Part shown: one piece after another, positions 17,579 through 26,529 of the stretch | Position numbering within the stretch: position 1 is the stretch's first letter | Layout: each line of letters begins with the position of its first letter | Assembly: GCF_001431315.2 (NCBI RefSeq) | Contig: NZ_LKHV02000001.1 | Coordinates: 1,860,001-1,924,000 of the forward strand | From: Candidatus Berkiella cookevillensis | Lineage (GTDB): Bacteria > Pseudomonadota > Gammaproteobacteria > Berkiellales > Berkiellaceae | DNA length: 64,000 nt | Direction: 5' to 3' | Notes under the pieces: model-generated | What the model was told of the DNA's origin: nothing | Seen by the model: only the letters and a program-made list of their open reading frames with translations | Databases searched by the model: none | Made by a program: the position numbers and the translations under genes

Positions 17579-19093
17579 TTGAATGAGATAGAACTAAAAC
17601 AACATTTTGAAGATGCTTTTTATAATCAACAAAACGGTAAAGTTGATGAGGCCATTGTATTATTTAAGCAAATACTTGATAAATTCCCGAATCATGCAGA
17701 TGCCTTACATGGCTTAGGCATCGCCTATGCACAAAAGAAACAACTGCAACAAGCAATACCTTATCTCAAACAAGCCATTCAACTCGCACCTGCTGTTCCA
17801 GGCTTTCATAATAATTTAGCCAATGCCTACAAACTCAATGGTCAGCTAGATTTAGCACAGCGACATTATCTTGAAGCCTTACGCCTAAAAACCCCCTACT
17901 CTGAAGCGAATAATAATTTAGGCAATGTTTATTATTTACAAGGCTCGTACAGAGAAGCCGCAGAGCAATTTAAAAAAGCACTTCGCATCAACCCTGCGCT
18001 TTGGGATGCACATTTTAACTTAGCGAATTGTTATCTACGGCAGGATTTATTTTTAGAGGCAAAGCCACATCTTGAAGAAGTCTTAAAATACAGACCCGAT
18101 CATTTAGGTGCAATCAATAATCTGGGTATTATTTATTGCTTGCTGAAACAATTTGAAGCAGCCATTCCCTTGCTTGAAACGGTGATGGCGCGTGAACCTA
18201 GTAATGTTGAGTCTCTCTTTCATTTAGGTATTGCGCATGCCTCTAGCAATCAACTTGAAAAAGCAAAACAAGACTACATTCAAGTATTAGCACTCAATGA
18301 CAAGCATGATAAAGCGCACCACAACTTAGCAACACTCTATTTGCATTTAAATGATAAAGAAAATGCACTTAAACATTATGAAAGAGCATATCAGCTTAAC
18401 CCTCACAATCAAACCGCGCTTCATATGCACAAAGCCTTAACAGGTCAAACTTTAAAAGAGGGTGCGCCACATGAGTATACACGCGCTTTATTTGATCAAT
18501 ATGCTTACAACTATAATCAGCATATGAAAGAACAATTAAAATATAAAGTCCCGCAACTTTTAAGAAGCTTAATCAATCCCTACAGCCAGAAAAAAACCTC
18601 TACCTGGAAGGTACTTGATTTAGGATGTGGTACAGGTTTATGCGCAGCTTACTTTATGGATATTTCAGATAAATTATATGGCGTTGATCTCTCTCCTAAT
18701 ATGGTTGATCAAGCAGCCAAACTAGAAGCCTACTATAAATTAGCCGTCAGTGATATCAGTGATTATTTAGCAAAAACCAAAGAAAGCTTTGAACTTATTA
18801 TTGCTGCAGATGTTTTTGTTTATTTTGGTGATTTAGAGTCAATTTTGAATCAGTGTTATAAAGTCATGACTGAGAATGCATATTTTTTATTTTCAATTGA
18901 AAGCTTAGAAAATGGCACATCTCCTGCTCAAGATTATCAACTTGGCGCAACAGGTCGATACCAACATAATCCAGATTATATTAAATCACTCGCTGAAAAG
19001 TTAAGTTTTAAGAAAATTGCACAGCAAACAGCAGCCATTAGGCAACAAGAGACAGGTGCTGTGATTGGAGAGTTGTATTTATTGCAGAAATGA
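17579..19093 (+). CDS. TPR protein with C-terminal SAM-dependent methyltransferase domain
   Basis: 504 residues from a TTG start with AGGA eight bases upstream; the ATG four bases later is out of frame. Residues of about 5-285 form about eight tetratricopeptide repeats (for example 'ADALHGLGIAYAQKKQLQQA', 'WDAHFNLANCYLRQDLF'). After 'YTRALFDQYAYNYNQHM' a class I methyltransferase follows, with motif I 'VLDLGCGTG' (DLGCGTG at 347-353) and 'YGVDLSPNMVDQA'. The TPR array probably binds a protein partner or substrate, and the methyl acceptor is unknown. No signal peptide is present, so it is cytoplasmic. It lies upstream of a second methyltransferase and an outer-membrane protein, but separate spacers make an operon unlikely. 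Confidence 0.88.
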   Translation: MNEIELKQHFEDAFYNQQNGKVDEAIVLFKQILDKFPNHADALHGLGIAYAQKKQLQQAIPYLKQAIQLAPAVPGFHNNLANAYKLNGQLDLAQRHYLEALRLKTPYSEANNNLGNVYYLQGSYREAAEQFKKALRINPALWDAHFNLANCYLRQDLFLEAKPHLEEVLKYRPDHLGAINNLGIIYCLLKQFEAAIPLLETVMAREPSNVESLFHLGIAHASSNQLEKAKQDYIQVLALNDKHDKAHHNLATLYLHLNDKENALKHYERAYQLNPHNQTALHMHKALTGQTLKEGAPHEYTRALFDQYAYNYNQHMKEQLKYKVPQLLRSLINPYSQKKTSTWKVLDLGCGTGLCAAYFMDISDKLYGVDLSPNMVDQAAKLEAYYKLAVSDISDYLAKTKESFELIIAADVFVYFGDLESILNQCYKVMTENAYFLFSIESLENGTSPAQDYQLGATGRYQHNPDYIKSLAEKLSFKKIAQQTAAIRQQETGAVIGELYLLQK

Positions 19094-19114
19094 TAGACAG
19101 CTTTTATTTATAAG

Positions 19115-19450
19115 ACTTGGATGCCAGCCTTCGCTCTAAGTAATCCCCACAAATAAAGGTTCGTCATTGCGAGTGGAAGCCGTCTATTATTGATTGAAAA
19201 AGCACAAAAACATCACGGCTAAAGCGAAGCAATCTATCCTGAAATCTTTAAGAAGAGCACAGTAGGAAAGACTTCAAGATAGATTGCCACGCAAAAGACG
19301 TGGTAGTTTATCCCTTATTTCACCTTTTTCCTGCGTCTTTTGCTCGCAACGACAAATTCTTAATTCATGGAGAGCACTCAGAGCCTTCGCTGGCATGACA
19401 GAACATGCAAAAACTATCTTGTCATGCCAGCGAAGGCTGGCATCCAGTAT
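19115..19450. repeat. Nested palindromic repeats (composite intergenic element)
   Basis: An outer pair, GGATGCCAGCCTTCGCT (19121-19137) and AGCGAAGGCTGGCATCC near 19430-19446, encloses an inner inverted pair, CGTCATTGCGAG (about 19154) and CTCGCAACGAC (about 19343). A further hairpin, built on GCCTTCGCTGGCATGAC and GTCATGCCAGCGAAGGC, lies inside the right end. Fragments of the same units appear at 42692, 44431 and 48841. This accounts for nearly all of the 370-bp gene-free stretch 19094-19463. No protein-coding signal is seen in it. Confidence 0.7.
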
Positions 19451-19463
19451 CTAAAAATATTTA

Positions 19464-19832
19464 TTACAAATAAAAATGTGGCTTCTGTGTAAAGACCGGC
19501 CCTGCCTCTAACAATTGAAAAAGAATTTGTAGTTGTTGGCCATAGTAAGAACGCTTTGGAAATTTTTCAAGCTCTTGCTCTAAAATAAACATGAGCATAC
19601 TATAATTCGCTTTGGGATCAACTAAAAATTTCTGTAAATAAAACCCAACTTTTGACCAGCTTTTACAGCATCTTTTATGATATTTTGCCGTAACCGAAAG
19701 AAAAAATCTTTTCTTGTCTGAGTTTTTTAAATACAGTCGAACGTCATGAACAATGGAGCGAAGCTCATTATCACCATTTCTTTTTTCTTTGACATTGATG
19801 TCATAGCCGTAAGTAGTACTGATGGTTGTCAT
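19464..19832 (-). CDS. Hypothetical protein, 122 residues
   Basis: No family recognised. The product is basic and aromatic-rich, without signal peptide or membrane helix. It includes 'KRFFLSVTAKYHKRCCKSW' and ends 'FTQKPHFYL'. A purine-rich GGGGG tract lies about 10 bases before the ATG, which supports a real gene. It stands alone between a repeat-filled spacer and the divergent methyltransferase gene. The double cysteine (KRCCK) is unusual but could be chance. Could be a lineage-specific protein. Confidence 0.5.
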   Translation of the reverse strand: MTTISTTYGYDINVKEKRNGDNELRSIVHDVRLYLKNSDKKRFFLSVTAKYHKRCCKSWSKVGFYLQKFLVDPKANYSMLMFILEQELEKFPKRSYYGQQLQILFQLLEAGPVFTQKPHFYL

Positions 19833-20118
19833 GAGAGCTTTACCCCCTACTTTATTGCTTTAATATAGCCTTCGCACATGAGTATATGCAAATACACCTG
19901 AAATTGATAGATTATTTATATTTGGACTCTCTTTATAGCCTACCATTAATCCACTGAATATTAAACACTAAAATTTATTTTATACTGTTTATTATTGAAA
20001 AAATAACAATTCCAATCCATCGCCACAAACAAACAACCTGAAGAAAAAGCCATAAAAAAAACAGGATCAAAATTAGTCTAAACTCTTTGTAATATTGACA
20101 TTTCTTGATCGAATTATA

Positions 20119-21705
20119 ATGTACATACAACAAAATAATGATCATATTGCAGCCAGCTATGACGCAACGCCTTATCAAAGCTTTCCCTTTAAACAAAGCC
20201 ATCCAGCCCATTTATTTACCTTGGGAACACTCTTTAAAATGCAGCCTACACCCGTTGAAAAGGCACGTATTTTAGAATTAGGCTGCTCAGCAGGTGGTAA
20301 TATTATTCCTGTGGCTGCACACTATCCAAATACACAGTGCTTAGGCATTGATTTCTCAGAAACAGAAATTGCAAGTGGTATGGCTCAAATCAAAGATCTT
20401 GCTCTAAAAAACATGGAATTACGACATCAATCCATTTTAGACTTTGGAAAAACAGAAGGACTCTTTGACTATATTATTTGCCATGGTGTTTTTTCTTGGG
20501 TAGATGAAAAGGTTCAACAAAAAATCCTTCAAATATGCAAAGAAAACCTAAAACCCAATGGTATTGCCTACATAAGCTATAATACCTTGCCTGGCTGGAA
20601 CATGATGACAAGCATCAGAGATCTGATGTTATGGCATACGCAGGCAATTGAAGATCCTCAAAATAAGATTGCACAAGCAAGAATGATTTTAAAATTTATG
20701 ACTGATGGACTTGCAGAAGATATTTCTCCATATGCACAATTTTTAAAACAAGAGATCAAAGTGCTCTCTAAACAAGCAGACAGTTATATATTGCATGAAC
20801 ATTTGTCTCACTATAACAAAGCACTTTATTTTCATCAGTTTATGGAGCAGGCAAGTAAACACCAATTATCTTATCTCTCAGATGCCATGCTTTCTACCAT
20901 GTATGCGGGCAATATGCCTAAATCTTTCTCTGAAGAGTTAAGCAAAGTTCATAATATCATTGCCACTAACCAGTATATGGATTTTATTCGAAACAATCGA
21001 TTTCGATGCACTTTACTCTGTCATCAAGAATATCCGGTTGATAGAAGATTAAATGTCAAAGATGTCAGCAATTTGTATTTGCAACTACATGCAAAACTCA
21101 ATGAAGCAGAATTTACAGAAGAAATGATCCATTCAGATAAAGTTCTTAAAGTGAGTTTAGGCGCTATTACAATGACAGCACAGAATGCGCAACATAAAGC
21201 GGTACTTTATGTTTTACATCACAATCGCTACAATTTAATTCATTATAATGAATTAAAAGAACAACTCAGAAAATATTGCCCACTGCCGGAGAATCAATTA
21301 GATCATTTATTGATTGAAGATGTTAATTTAATGCGTATGATACTTGCAGGGCTTTTGTATTTTTCTACCAACCCAAGTACTTATACGACCAATATTAGTG
21401 AAAAACCCATCGCATGCCGTTATGCCCGATACCAAGCCAAAACACAAAATTTTGTAACCAATCGTTTACATCAAGTCATGCACTTAGATCCTTTTGCAAA
21501 AACCGTTTTACCCTACCTAGATGGTGAACACGATCGACAAAGTATTACTGCGTTGATGACAGACAAAGCCATTAATGGCGAACTAATTCTCTTAAAGCAA
21601 GATCAAAAACCAGTAACAAGCAAGACAGAAAAAATGAAACTCATCAAACAACTCTATCAAGATATCATTGTTAAGCTTGCAAACTCAGCTCTTATAATAG
21701 GTTAA
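20119..21705 (+). CDS. SAM methyltransferase with methyltransferase-regulatory region, resembling rickettsial PKMT proteins
   Basis: 528 residues from ATG 20119 (the TTG at 20095 is weaker). The N-terminal class I methyltransferase has motif I 'ILELGCSAGGNIIP' (residues 51-64), 'LGIDFSETEIASG' and 'LFDYIICHGVFSWV', then 'ISYNTLPGWNMM'. Beyond about residue 200 comes a long helical region ending in a winged-helix-like C-terminus ('LPYLDGEHDRQSITALM'). This layout is that of proteins annotated 'methyltransferase regulatory domain', which include Rickettsia PKMT1/PKMT2; those methylate lysines of the outer-membrane protein OmpB (established for Rickettsia). The next gene, 164 bp downstream, encodes an outer-membrane beta-barrel, a candidate substrate by position only. 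Confidence 0.85.
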   Translation: MYIQQNNDHIAASYDATPYQSFPFKQSHPAHLFTLGTLFKMQPTPVEKARILELGCSAGGNIIPVAAHYPNTQCLGIDFSETEIASGMAQIKDLALKNMELRHQSILDFGKTEGLFDYIICHGVFSWVDEKVQQKILQICKENLKPNGIAYISYNTLPGWNMMTSIRDLMLWHTQAIEDPQNKIAQARMILKFMTDGLAEDISPYAQFLKQEIKVLSKQADSYILHEHLSHYNKALYFHQFMEQASKHQLSYLSDAMLSTMYAGNMPKSFSEELSKVHNIIATNQYMDFIRNNRFRCTLLCHQEYPVDRRLNVKDVSNLYLQLHAKLNEAEFTEEMIHSDKVLKVSLGAITMTAQNAQHKAVLYVLHHNRYNLIHYNELKEQLRKYCPLPENQLDHLLIEDVNLMRMILAGLLYFSTNPSTYTTNISEKPIACRYARYQAKTQNFVTNRLHQVMHLDPFAKTVLPYLDGEHDRQSITALMTDKAINGELILLKQDQKPVTSKTEKMKLIKQLYQDIIVKLANSALIIG

Positions 21706-21734
21706 AATTCTAACCTATTTATCAATTTAAAAAA

Positions 21735-21791
21735 CAGGACACCCAAAATAATTCTGGAATCAAAAAAAATATGGCTGTCCTATTTATTTTG
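21735..21791. repeat. Inverted pair of GGACAGCCA-type motifs
   Basis: AGGACACCCA (about 21736-21745) and TGGCTGTCCTA (21772-21782) form an imperfect inverted pair flanked by AAAATAA/TTATTTT. The second matches the motif found around the RAYT gene at 28060-29076. It lies in the spacer between the methyltransferase and outer-membrane protein genes. Confidence 0.6.
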
Positions 21792-21869
21792 GCGTTCAAT
21801 TTATTGCTACGCAGTATTGGCTACTGCAAATTTTGAGGATATGATTAAACCCATGTATGTCAACTATAA

Positions 21870-22649
21870 ATGGGTCAGTTCATGGACAAATTTAAAAAAT
21901 TAGCGCTTTCTACTTTATTACTCGCAAGCACACCTTTTGCTGCAGCCACTGCATTTTTAGGCAGTGATTTCTATGTGAATCCTTATGTGGCAGCGGAAGC
22001 TGGGTGGCGGCATTCTCCTTGGGAAAGTGCTTTTGGTGAAAGACATTTTAAAGAACAACACACTAACCTAAACTTTATTTTAGGAGCGCAATTCCACGAT
22101 TACTTTGCGGTCGAAGGTGGTTTCCAAACAACTGATCAACGTCAAAAGCAAAGTTTTTATTTTGGCGCGCAAAACGTCACTGAAGAGCCTGTATTAGGAT
22201 TTTTAAATGGAGCAGGTAATGAAGCATCTTCTTTACATATGGCTCAATCAAAGATAGATGGATGGCATCTTAACCTAGTCGGCCTGCTTCCTGTCTTACC
22301 TAAAACAACTCTTTTTGCATCAGTAGGTGTTGCTTGGATGAAATTTCATGTAAACACAGTCCCAGTTTACGATCATAACGTGTTAACGACGGCTAACCCT
22401 GTTAGCCAATGGAATAGCAGCAGAGACGCTGTGTTAAGACTGGGTATTGGCGTAAAGCAAATGATTACCGAAAATTTTGGCTCTCGTTTATTTTTAAACT
22501 GGGAAAATACTAGTCTAGAAGGCCGTATACCTGGAACAGGCGTTGTCAATCCTCCCACACTTGATTCTGAATTTTATACTGCAAAATCTAAGAATAGCTA
22601 TGTGGTTGGTTTAGGGTTCTACTATCAATTCTGCCCAAGCAAAGGATAA
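21870..22649 (+). CDS. Outer-membrane beta-barrel protein (OmpA/OprF-N-like)
   Basis: 259 residues; an internal Met at residue 5 (21882) may be the true start. A signal peptide 'LALSTLLLASTPFAAATA' is followed by alternating beta strands typical of an eight-stranded porin-like domain: 'FYVNPYVAAEAGWRHS', 'LNFILGAQFHDYFAVEGGFQ', 'LFASVGVAWMKFHV', 'AVLRLGIGVKQMI' and a C-terminal 'SYVVGLGFYYQF'. The aromatic near-terminal residue fits BAM recognition, although four residues (CPSKG) follow the last strand. No OmpA peptidoglycan-binding domain is present. It lies downstream of the PKMT-like gene and ends at a strong terminator. Confidence 0.85.
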   Translation: MGQFMDKFKKLALSTLLLASTPFAAATAFLGSDFYVNPYVAAEAGWRHSPWESAFGERHFKEQHTNLNFILGAQFHDYFAVEGGFQTTDQRQKQSFYFGAQNVTEEPVLGFLNGAGNEASSLHMAQSKIDGWHLNLVGLLPVLPKTTLFASVGVAWMKFHVNTVPVYDHNVLTTANPVSQWNSSRDAVLRLGIGVKQMITENFGSRLFLNWENTSLEGRIPGTGVVNPPTLDSEFYTAKSKNSYVVGLGFYYQFCPSKG

Positions 22650-22658
22650 AGAGCATAA

Positions 22659-22692
22659 AAAAAGCCCAATTAAATTGGGCTTTTTTATTTTT
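22659..22692. terminator. Bidirectional intrinsic terminator
   Basis: AAAAAAGCCCAATT pairs with AATTGGGCTTTTTT (stem 22661-22686), with A-runs on one side and T-runs on the other, so it can terminate both convergent genes: the outer-membrane protein (+) and the 1155-residue orphan (-). Confidence 0.9.
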
Positions 22693-22708
22693 TATGCCTA
22701 TCTTTTTA

Positions 22709-25700
22709 TTACTGTCCGTATTTTTCCCTTCTCTTCTCAGCATCATTGTATTCAGCAACTTTTGTTGCTGCTGAAGAGTTGAATGCTTTTTTACGACTTA
22801 TATCACCTATCTTAAGGCCATTAATCCATGTCTTTTGAACTTCACCGAGATCAATGTGATCAAGATGCGATACTTGAGCAGCATGTTTAAAAGCTTTGTC
22901 CCAATCACCACCAGTTTCTATAAATACCTGCATTGGCGACTTCTGAGCTACTTCCAAACGCTGTTGTTGTAGTAACTGTGAAGTAGCTAATTGACGTCTC
23001 AGCTCTTCTATTTCACGAGTAAGGTCTCCTGCAACAGCTCTGAGTCTTATTAGCTCTTCATCATTACCCAAGCGATTTGCAAGTTGTATACCTCGTTGAA
23101 CGTCTTGCAACTCATGATTAGCTCTTTCTGCTCTTTGAGCAACTTGTTGAACAATAGGCACTACATTAGCGCCATGACGCTTGATATATTCTGCTTCAGC
23201 CGCAGCATCTAATCTAGCTGTCATCCGCTCATTTTCAACAAGGTCTTCATTATCATACAAGTCTATCTTAATTTCCCTACGAATTTCCGCAGTTAATCTA
23301 CGCATATCTTCATTACGCTGTGCTTGCTCTAGCTCTAATCGCTTTGCATTTCTTGTACTCGCAATTTCTTTTGTAATTGTTTCTAAGAGTGCAACAGCAT
23401 CTTGCTCAAGCCTAATGATGTCAAAATTACAAGTAGCTACAACTGAAAAATGTTTAACTAATTCTAAGCGCCCTTCTGGAGAACTAAAATCTTCTGGATT
23501 ACTGCCAGCAAGATATTTTCTCAATAAAACCTGAGGATCTTGGTGAGGAATCCTACGATTAATCTCCCTTAAGGCAGCTTCGAAGTCTTCCAGCTTTCCA
23601 GGCAGCCCATCTAGCTCAGCCCTATAATCCTCGAGGCTCTCATTAATCGGGGAAATTTTTGATTCTAATAACTCTACTCTACGAATAAAGTCCTCACTAT
23701 CACTATTTTTATAATTGATATCAACTAATATTTGAGTATTATCTGCGACCTTATTTATAGGTACATCTTCTAATTTAAGAGCAGAATCTGTTTTGTGTCC
23801 TATTGTAACCTTATCCGCAAAAAACATATCACCTTTGATAGTATCTGCGTCAAAGACATAGCCTTCTGGCTTGAATCTCTGCTCAAGCGCTAGAGCAACA
23901 TCATTGTCTCTCATCCTATAACCTAAAGCTACATAGAGAATATCAGCCATCGTTATATTTGAACGACTGAGCTTATCTTGAAGTATCGATTTTAACTCAT
24001 CTACTTTTTCTGAACTGCTGGCATCAAAGTAAATAGCAAAATCAATGCCAATAAAATTGGCAAGCCTATTTAATTGAGTGCCTGTAAGAACATCAAGATA
24101 AAGTGAATAACGTGTTTGAGCGCTTTTATCTTCTTTGGGATTTCCCTCTGTCGCTACAAAAATATTTCCGTCCTTATCAAGGTCTCCAGAAATATATTTT
24201 CTAGCATCTGATTCTGATACAATTTTAAATCCTGCTATTTCTGCTTTTCTAATGCCATCTACTTCTTTTTCAAAACGACGAGTATCAACATCATCTGCCA
24301 CAACAAACATAAGCGGATAATCAGCTACTTTGATAATTAAACCAGCAAGACTATCTTTGTGAGCATTAAGCCTACCTACTGCTCTAGCCTCATCTTCTAC
24401 CCGCTCATTTTTTTTAAACTGAATCTTTAAGTTACCATCCTTTGTATATCCCTCTAAAACATAGCGTTGGTTTGCTTCTTTCTGCGCTTGAATACCACCT
24501 TTTACAGGCGCAACTGGCACTTTTAAAGCATCCATCATCATTTTTTTCAAAATAATATCTTGATTCAAAATTTGAAATGAAATACTTAAATATTTGTCAC
24601 TGCCAATGAAAGGAGTAGGTCTATCACCAACATTTGTCATGCCTAAAAACTTTTTAGCGCCAGCACCAGCAATCAATCGTCTCAAGTCCAATCTAACGAT
24701 CTGGCTATGCCCTTCAACACAATCACTCACCATTTGTGAATATCTCTCAGCACAGGCTTCCAGATCTTTATTTAAGCTTGCTTTTTTCTCGTTGTTATTC
24801 GCAGCTATAGCCCGAATAGAATCCTTCTCTTCTTGCGCATTCTTGTAAATAAGAGCCATATCTCTATTAAAATTACTGATTTTTTCTTTGAGTGCATCGA
24901 GCCCCTCTGGATAATCTTGGCCATACTCTTCTAAAAATCGTTTTAACCATTCCGCTTGCGCTGGGTTCTCGTGATCGTCTATGACTTGATGGGAAGAAGA
25001 TGCGACCCCCTGTTGTTTAACAGGCTTTTGTTTGGCACGTTTTAATAGCTCTTTTACATCTCCACCTTGAGCAAAGAAATCAAGTGGCTGTGGTGCTCCG
25101 CTATTATTGGCATTACTTAATTTCTTTTTACCTTGATGATATGCCTTAGAACTTGTTTGCCATAAAGCTGTCATCTTCTCCAAGAGATATAATTCATCCT
25201 TCTGCTCTGCGTTGATTTGAGCCTCTACCGTTAATTTTGTACGTTGAGCACCAATCGCTTCTATTTTTTGGCGCGTTATTTCTAATTGAAGACGAAAAGG
25301 ATCTACCAAAGTTACATCGCCCTCAGCAGCATCTAATTTTTTATTTAAAATGTCGACACTCTCTAATAACTTATCTTCCTCTTCTTTTAATTTTGCTAAG
25401 GCAACATTAAGCTTTCCACGCTCAACATTAATATATTCCCGCATTGGGGTTGCTTTGCTCTCCGCATCACGAGCAGCTTTTACACGAATATTCAGCTCTC
25501 TTTCAATCTCTTTTAATTCTCCATATTCGCGACCATACTGAACAGCCAAGTCATCTTCGGTAAGACCTTGTCCTGCCAAAAAACGATGCAACTCAATAAA
25601 TCTATCTCTCTTTGTATTCAGCTCTTGATATTCTGCCTCAATCAGTGGGTCTTTTTTTAGTCTAGCTTCAACAACGAGCTTTTCAGCTTTTATTTTTTCT

Positions 25701-26176
25701 TTGTTTAAATATTCTTCAACAGCAGCAAAGTTGCCACTACCACCTTGAAAAGTAGCAATTTTCTTTATGATAGGCAAAAGAATATCTTTTTCACCCGCTG
25801 AGACTAGATCAAATAATAACTTATTAAGCACAGCTTCTTTTAATGCTGCGCGTTTAGGAACGGCTAGTTGTTCTTTTTCCTGATCATTTTTTCCTACCGC
25901 ATCTTTATAGTTAGATATTAAGCTATCGGCATATAAATCAATAATTTGTCCTTTAATATCATTAAAACCAGGTGTAAGATGATCAAAAATTGCTATCAAG
26001 CTCTCTATTCTCTCTTCTGCTTCTCTAGGATTCATTAGCGGAGGACCAGATTGCACAAAAGCCATATTTAATGCAGCGTGGTAATCATCAACATTTTTAC
26101 TACCAGTATTAAAAACTTCTTTTAATTTCTCCAATCTGAATTTAAACATCACAATTGCATTTGGCGCGCGTATCAT
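22709..26176 (-). CDS. Large coiled-coil protein of unknown function (1155 residues)
   Basis: Not recognised as any family. A strong TAGGAGAG precedes the ATG. The product is highly charged, with no signal peptide or membrane segment. Heptad-rich coiled coils are likely at about 160-360 (for example 'EYQELNTKRDRFIELHRFL', 'KLKEEEDKLLESVDILNKKL') and at about 930-1090 ('RLTAEIRREIKIDLYD', 'LTREIEELRRQLATSQLLQQ'). Between them lies a probably globular region of about 500 residues with 'LAGLIIKVADYPLMFVVADD' and 'LNRLANFIGIDFAIYFDASS'. The C-terminus is Lys/Glu-rich. Size, coiled coils, cytoplasmic character and orphan status resemble Dot/Icm-type effectors, but that is inference from style only. 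Confidence 0.8.
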   Translation of the reverse strand: MIRAPNAIVMFKFRLEKLKEVFNTGSKNVDDYHAALNMAFVQSGPPLMNPREAEERIESLIAIFDHLTPGFNDIKGQIIDLYADSLISNYKDAVGKNDQEKEQLAVPKRAALKEAVLNKLLFDLVSAGEKDILLPIIKKIATFQGGSGNFAAVEEYLNKEKIKAEKLVVEARLKKDPLIEAEYQELNTKRDRFIELHRFLAGQGLTEDDLAVQYGREYGELKEIERELNIRVKAARDAESKATPMREYINVERGKLNVALAKLKEEEDKLLESVDILNKKLDAAEGDVTLVDPFRLQLEITRQKIEAIGAQRTKLTVEAQINAEQKDELYLLEKMTALWQTSSKAYHQGKKKLSNANNSGAPQPLDFFAQGGDVKELLKRAKQKPVKQQGVASSSHQVIDDHENPAQAEWLKRFLEEYGQDYPEGLDALKEKISNFNRDMALIYKNAQEEKDSIRAIAANNNEKKASLNKDLEACAERYSQMVSDCVEGHSQIVRLDLRRLIAGAGAKKFLGMTNVGDRPTPFIGSDKYLSISFQILNQDIILKKMMMDALKVPVAPVKGGIQAQKEANQRYVLEGYTKDGNLKIQFKKNERVEDEARAVGRLNAHKDSLAGLIIKVADYPLMFVVADDVDTRRFEKEVDGIRKAEIAGFKIVSESDARKYISGDLDKDGNIFVATEGNPKEDKSAQTRYSLYLDVLTGTQLNRLANFIGIDFAIYFDASSSEKVDELKSILQDKLSRSNITMADILYVALGYRMRDNDVALALEQRFKPEGYVFDADTIKGDMFFADKVTIGHKTDSALKLEDVPINKVADNTQILVDINYKNSDSEDFIRRVELLESKISPINESLEDYRAELDGLPGKLEDFEAALREINRRIPHQDPQVLLRKYLAGSNPEDFSSPEGRLELVKHFSVVATCNFDIIRLEQDAVALLETITKEIASTRNAKRLELEQAQRNEDMRRLTAEIRREIKIDLYDNEDLVENERMTARLDAAAEAEYIKRHGANVVPIVQQVAQRAERANHELQDVQRGIQLANRLGNDEELIRLRAVAGDLTREIEELRRQLATSQLLQQQRLEVAQKSPMQVFIETGGDWDKAFKHAAQVSHLDHIDLGEVQKTWINGLKIGDISRKKAFNSSAATKVAEYNDAEKRREKYGQ

Positions 26177-26212
26177 AATCTCTCTCCTAAAAATAAAATA
26201 AGAAAATATTTA

Positions 26213-26233
26213 AACCTAAGTCTCGCGTAGGTT
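26213..26233. other. Small hairpin upstream of the 1155-residue gene
   Basis: AACCTA (26213-26218) and TAGGTT (26228-26233) pair around a 9-nt loop, 37-57 bp upstream of the ATG of the large minus-strand gene. It could lie in its 5' leader or be an operator. Confidence 0.35.
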
Positions 26234-26330
26234 AAGCTTTAATCAAAAGTTAGTTTATCAGCTTTTTCATTAACTTGAATAGAAGACCTAGCTAAAAGCG
26301 ATAGAGTTCAATAAATTAGTGACCATTGGT

Positions 26331-26413
26331 AGGACAGCCATAACTATACAAAACAACAGCATTACCTTTCAGGACAGCCAGATTTATATTTCCCATAACT
26401 TGTAGGACAGCCA
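26331..26413 (+). repeat. Three direct copies of AGGACAGCCA
   Basis: AGGACAGCCA occurs at 26331-26340, 26371-26380 and 26404-26413, spaced 40 and 33 bp apart and followed by AT-rich sequence. The same motif brackets the RAYT gene 1.5 kb further on. The rest of the gene-free stretch 26177-26529 is AT-rich, holding only the small hairpin at 26213 and presumably the promoter of the large minus-strand gene. Confidence 0.75.
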
Positions 26414-26529
26414 TAGCTGTATGAAATAAAGTAAGAAAATACACTTGCGGATACAAAGATTAGAAAGATAATGTTAGAAGCTGGTCTTTAACTCAGCTTC
26501 TAAAGGAGAGAAGGATGATAGGATTGGTT

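Noticed and set aside
19975-20211. 78-residue hydrophobic minus-strand frame resembling a small membrane protein
   Set aside because: It overlaps the start of the methyltransferase gene, and its hydrophobicity comes from AT-rich non-coding sequence; no RBS.
23181-25541. Several plus-strand frames inside the 1155-residue gene
   Set aside because: They are antisense shadows of a long, well-initiated minus-strand frame.
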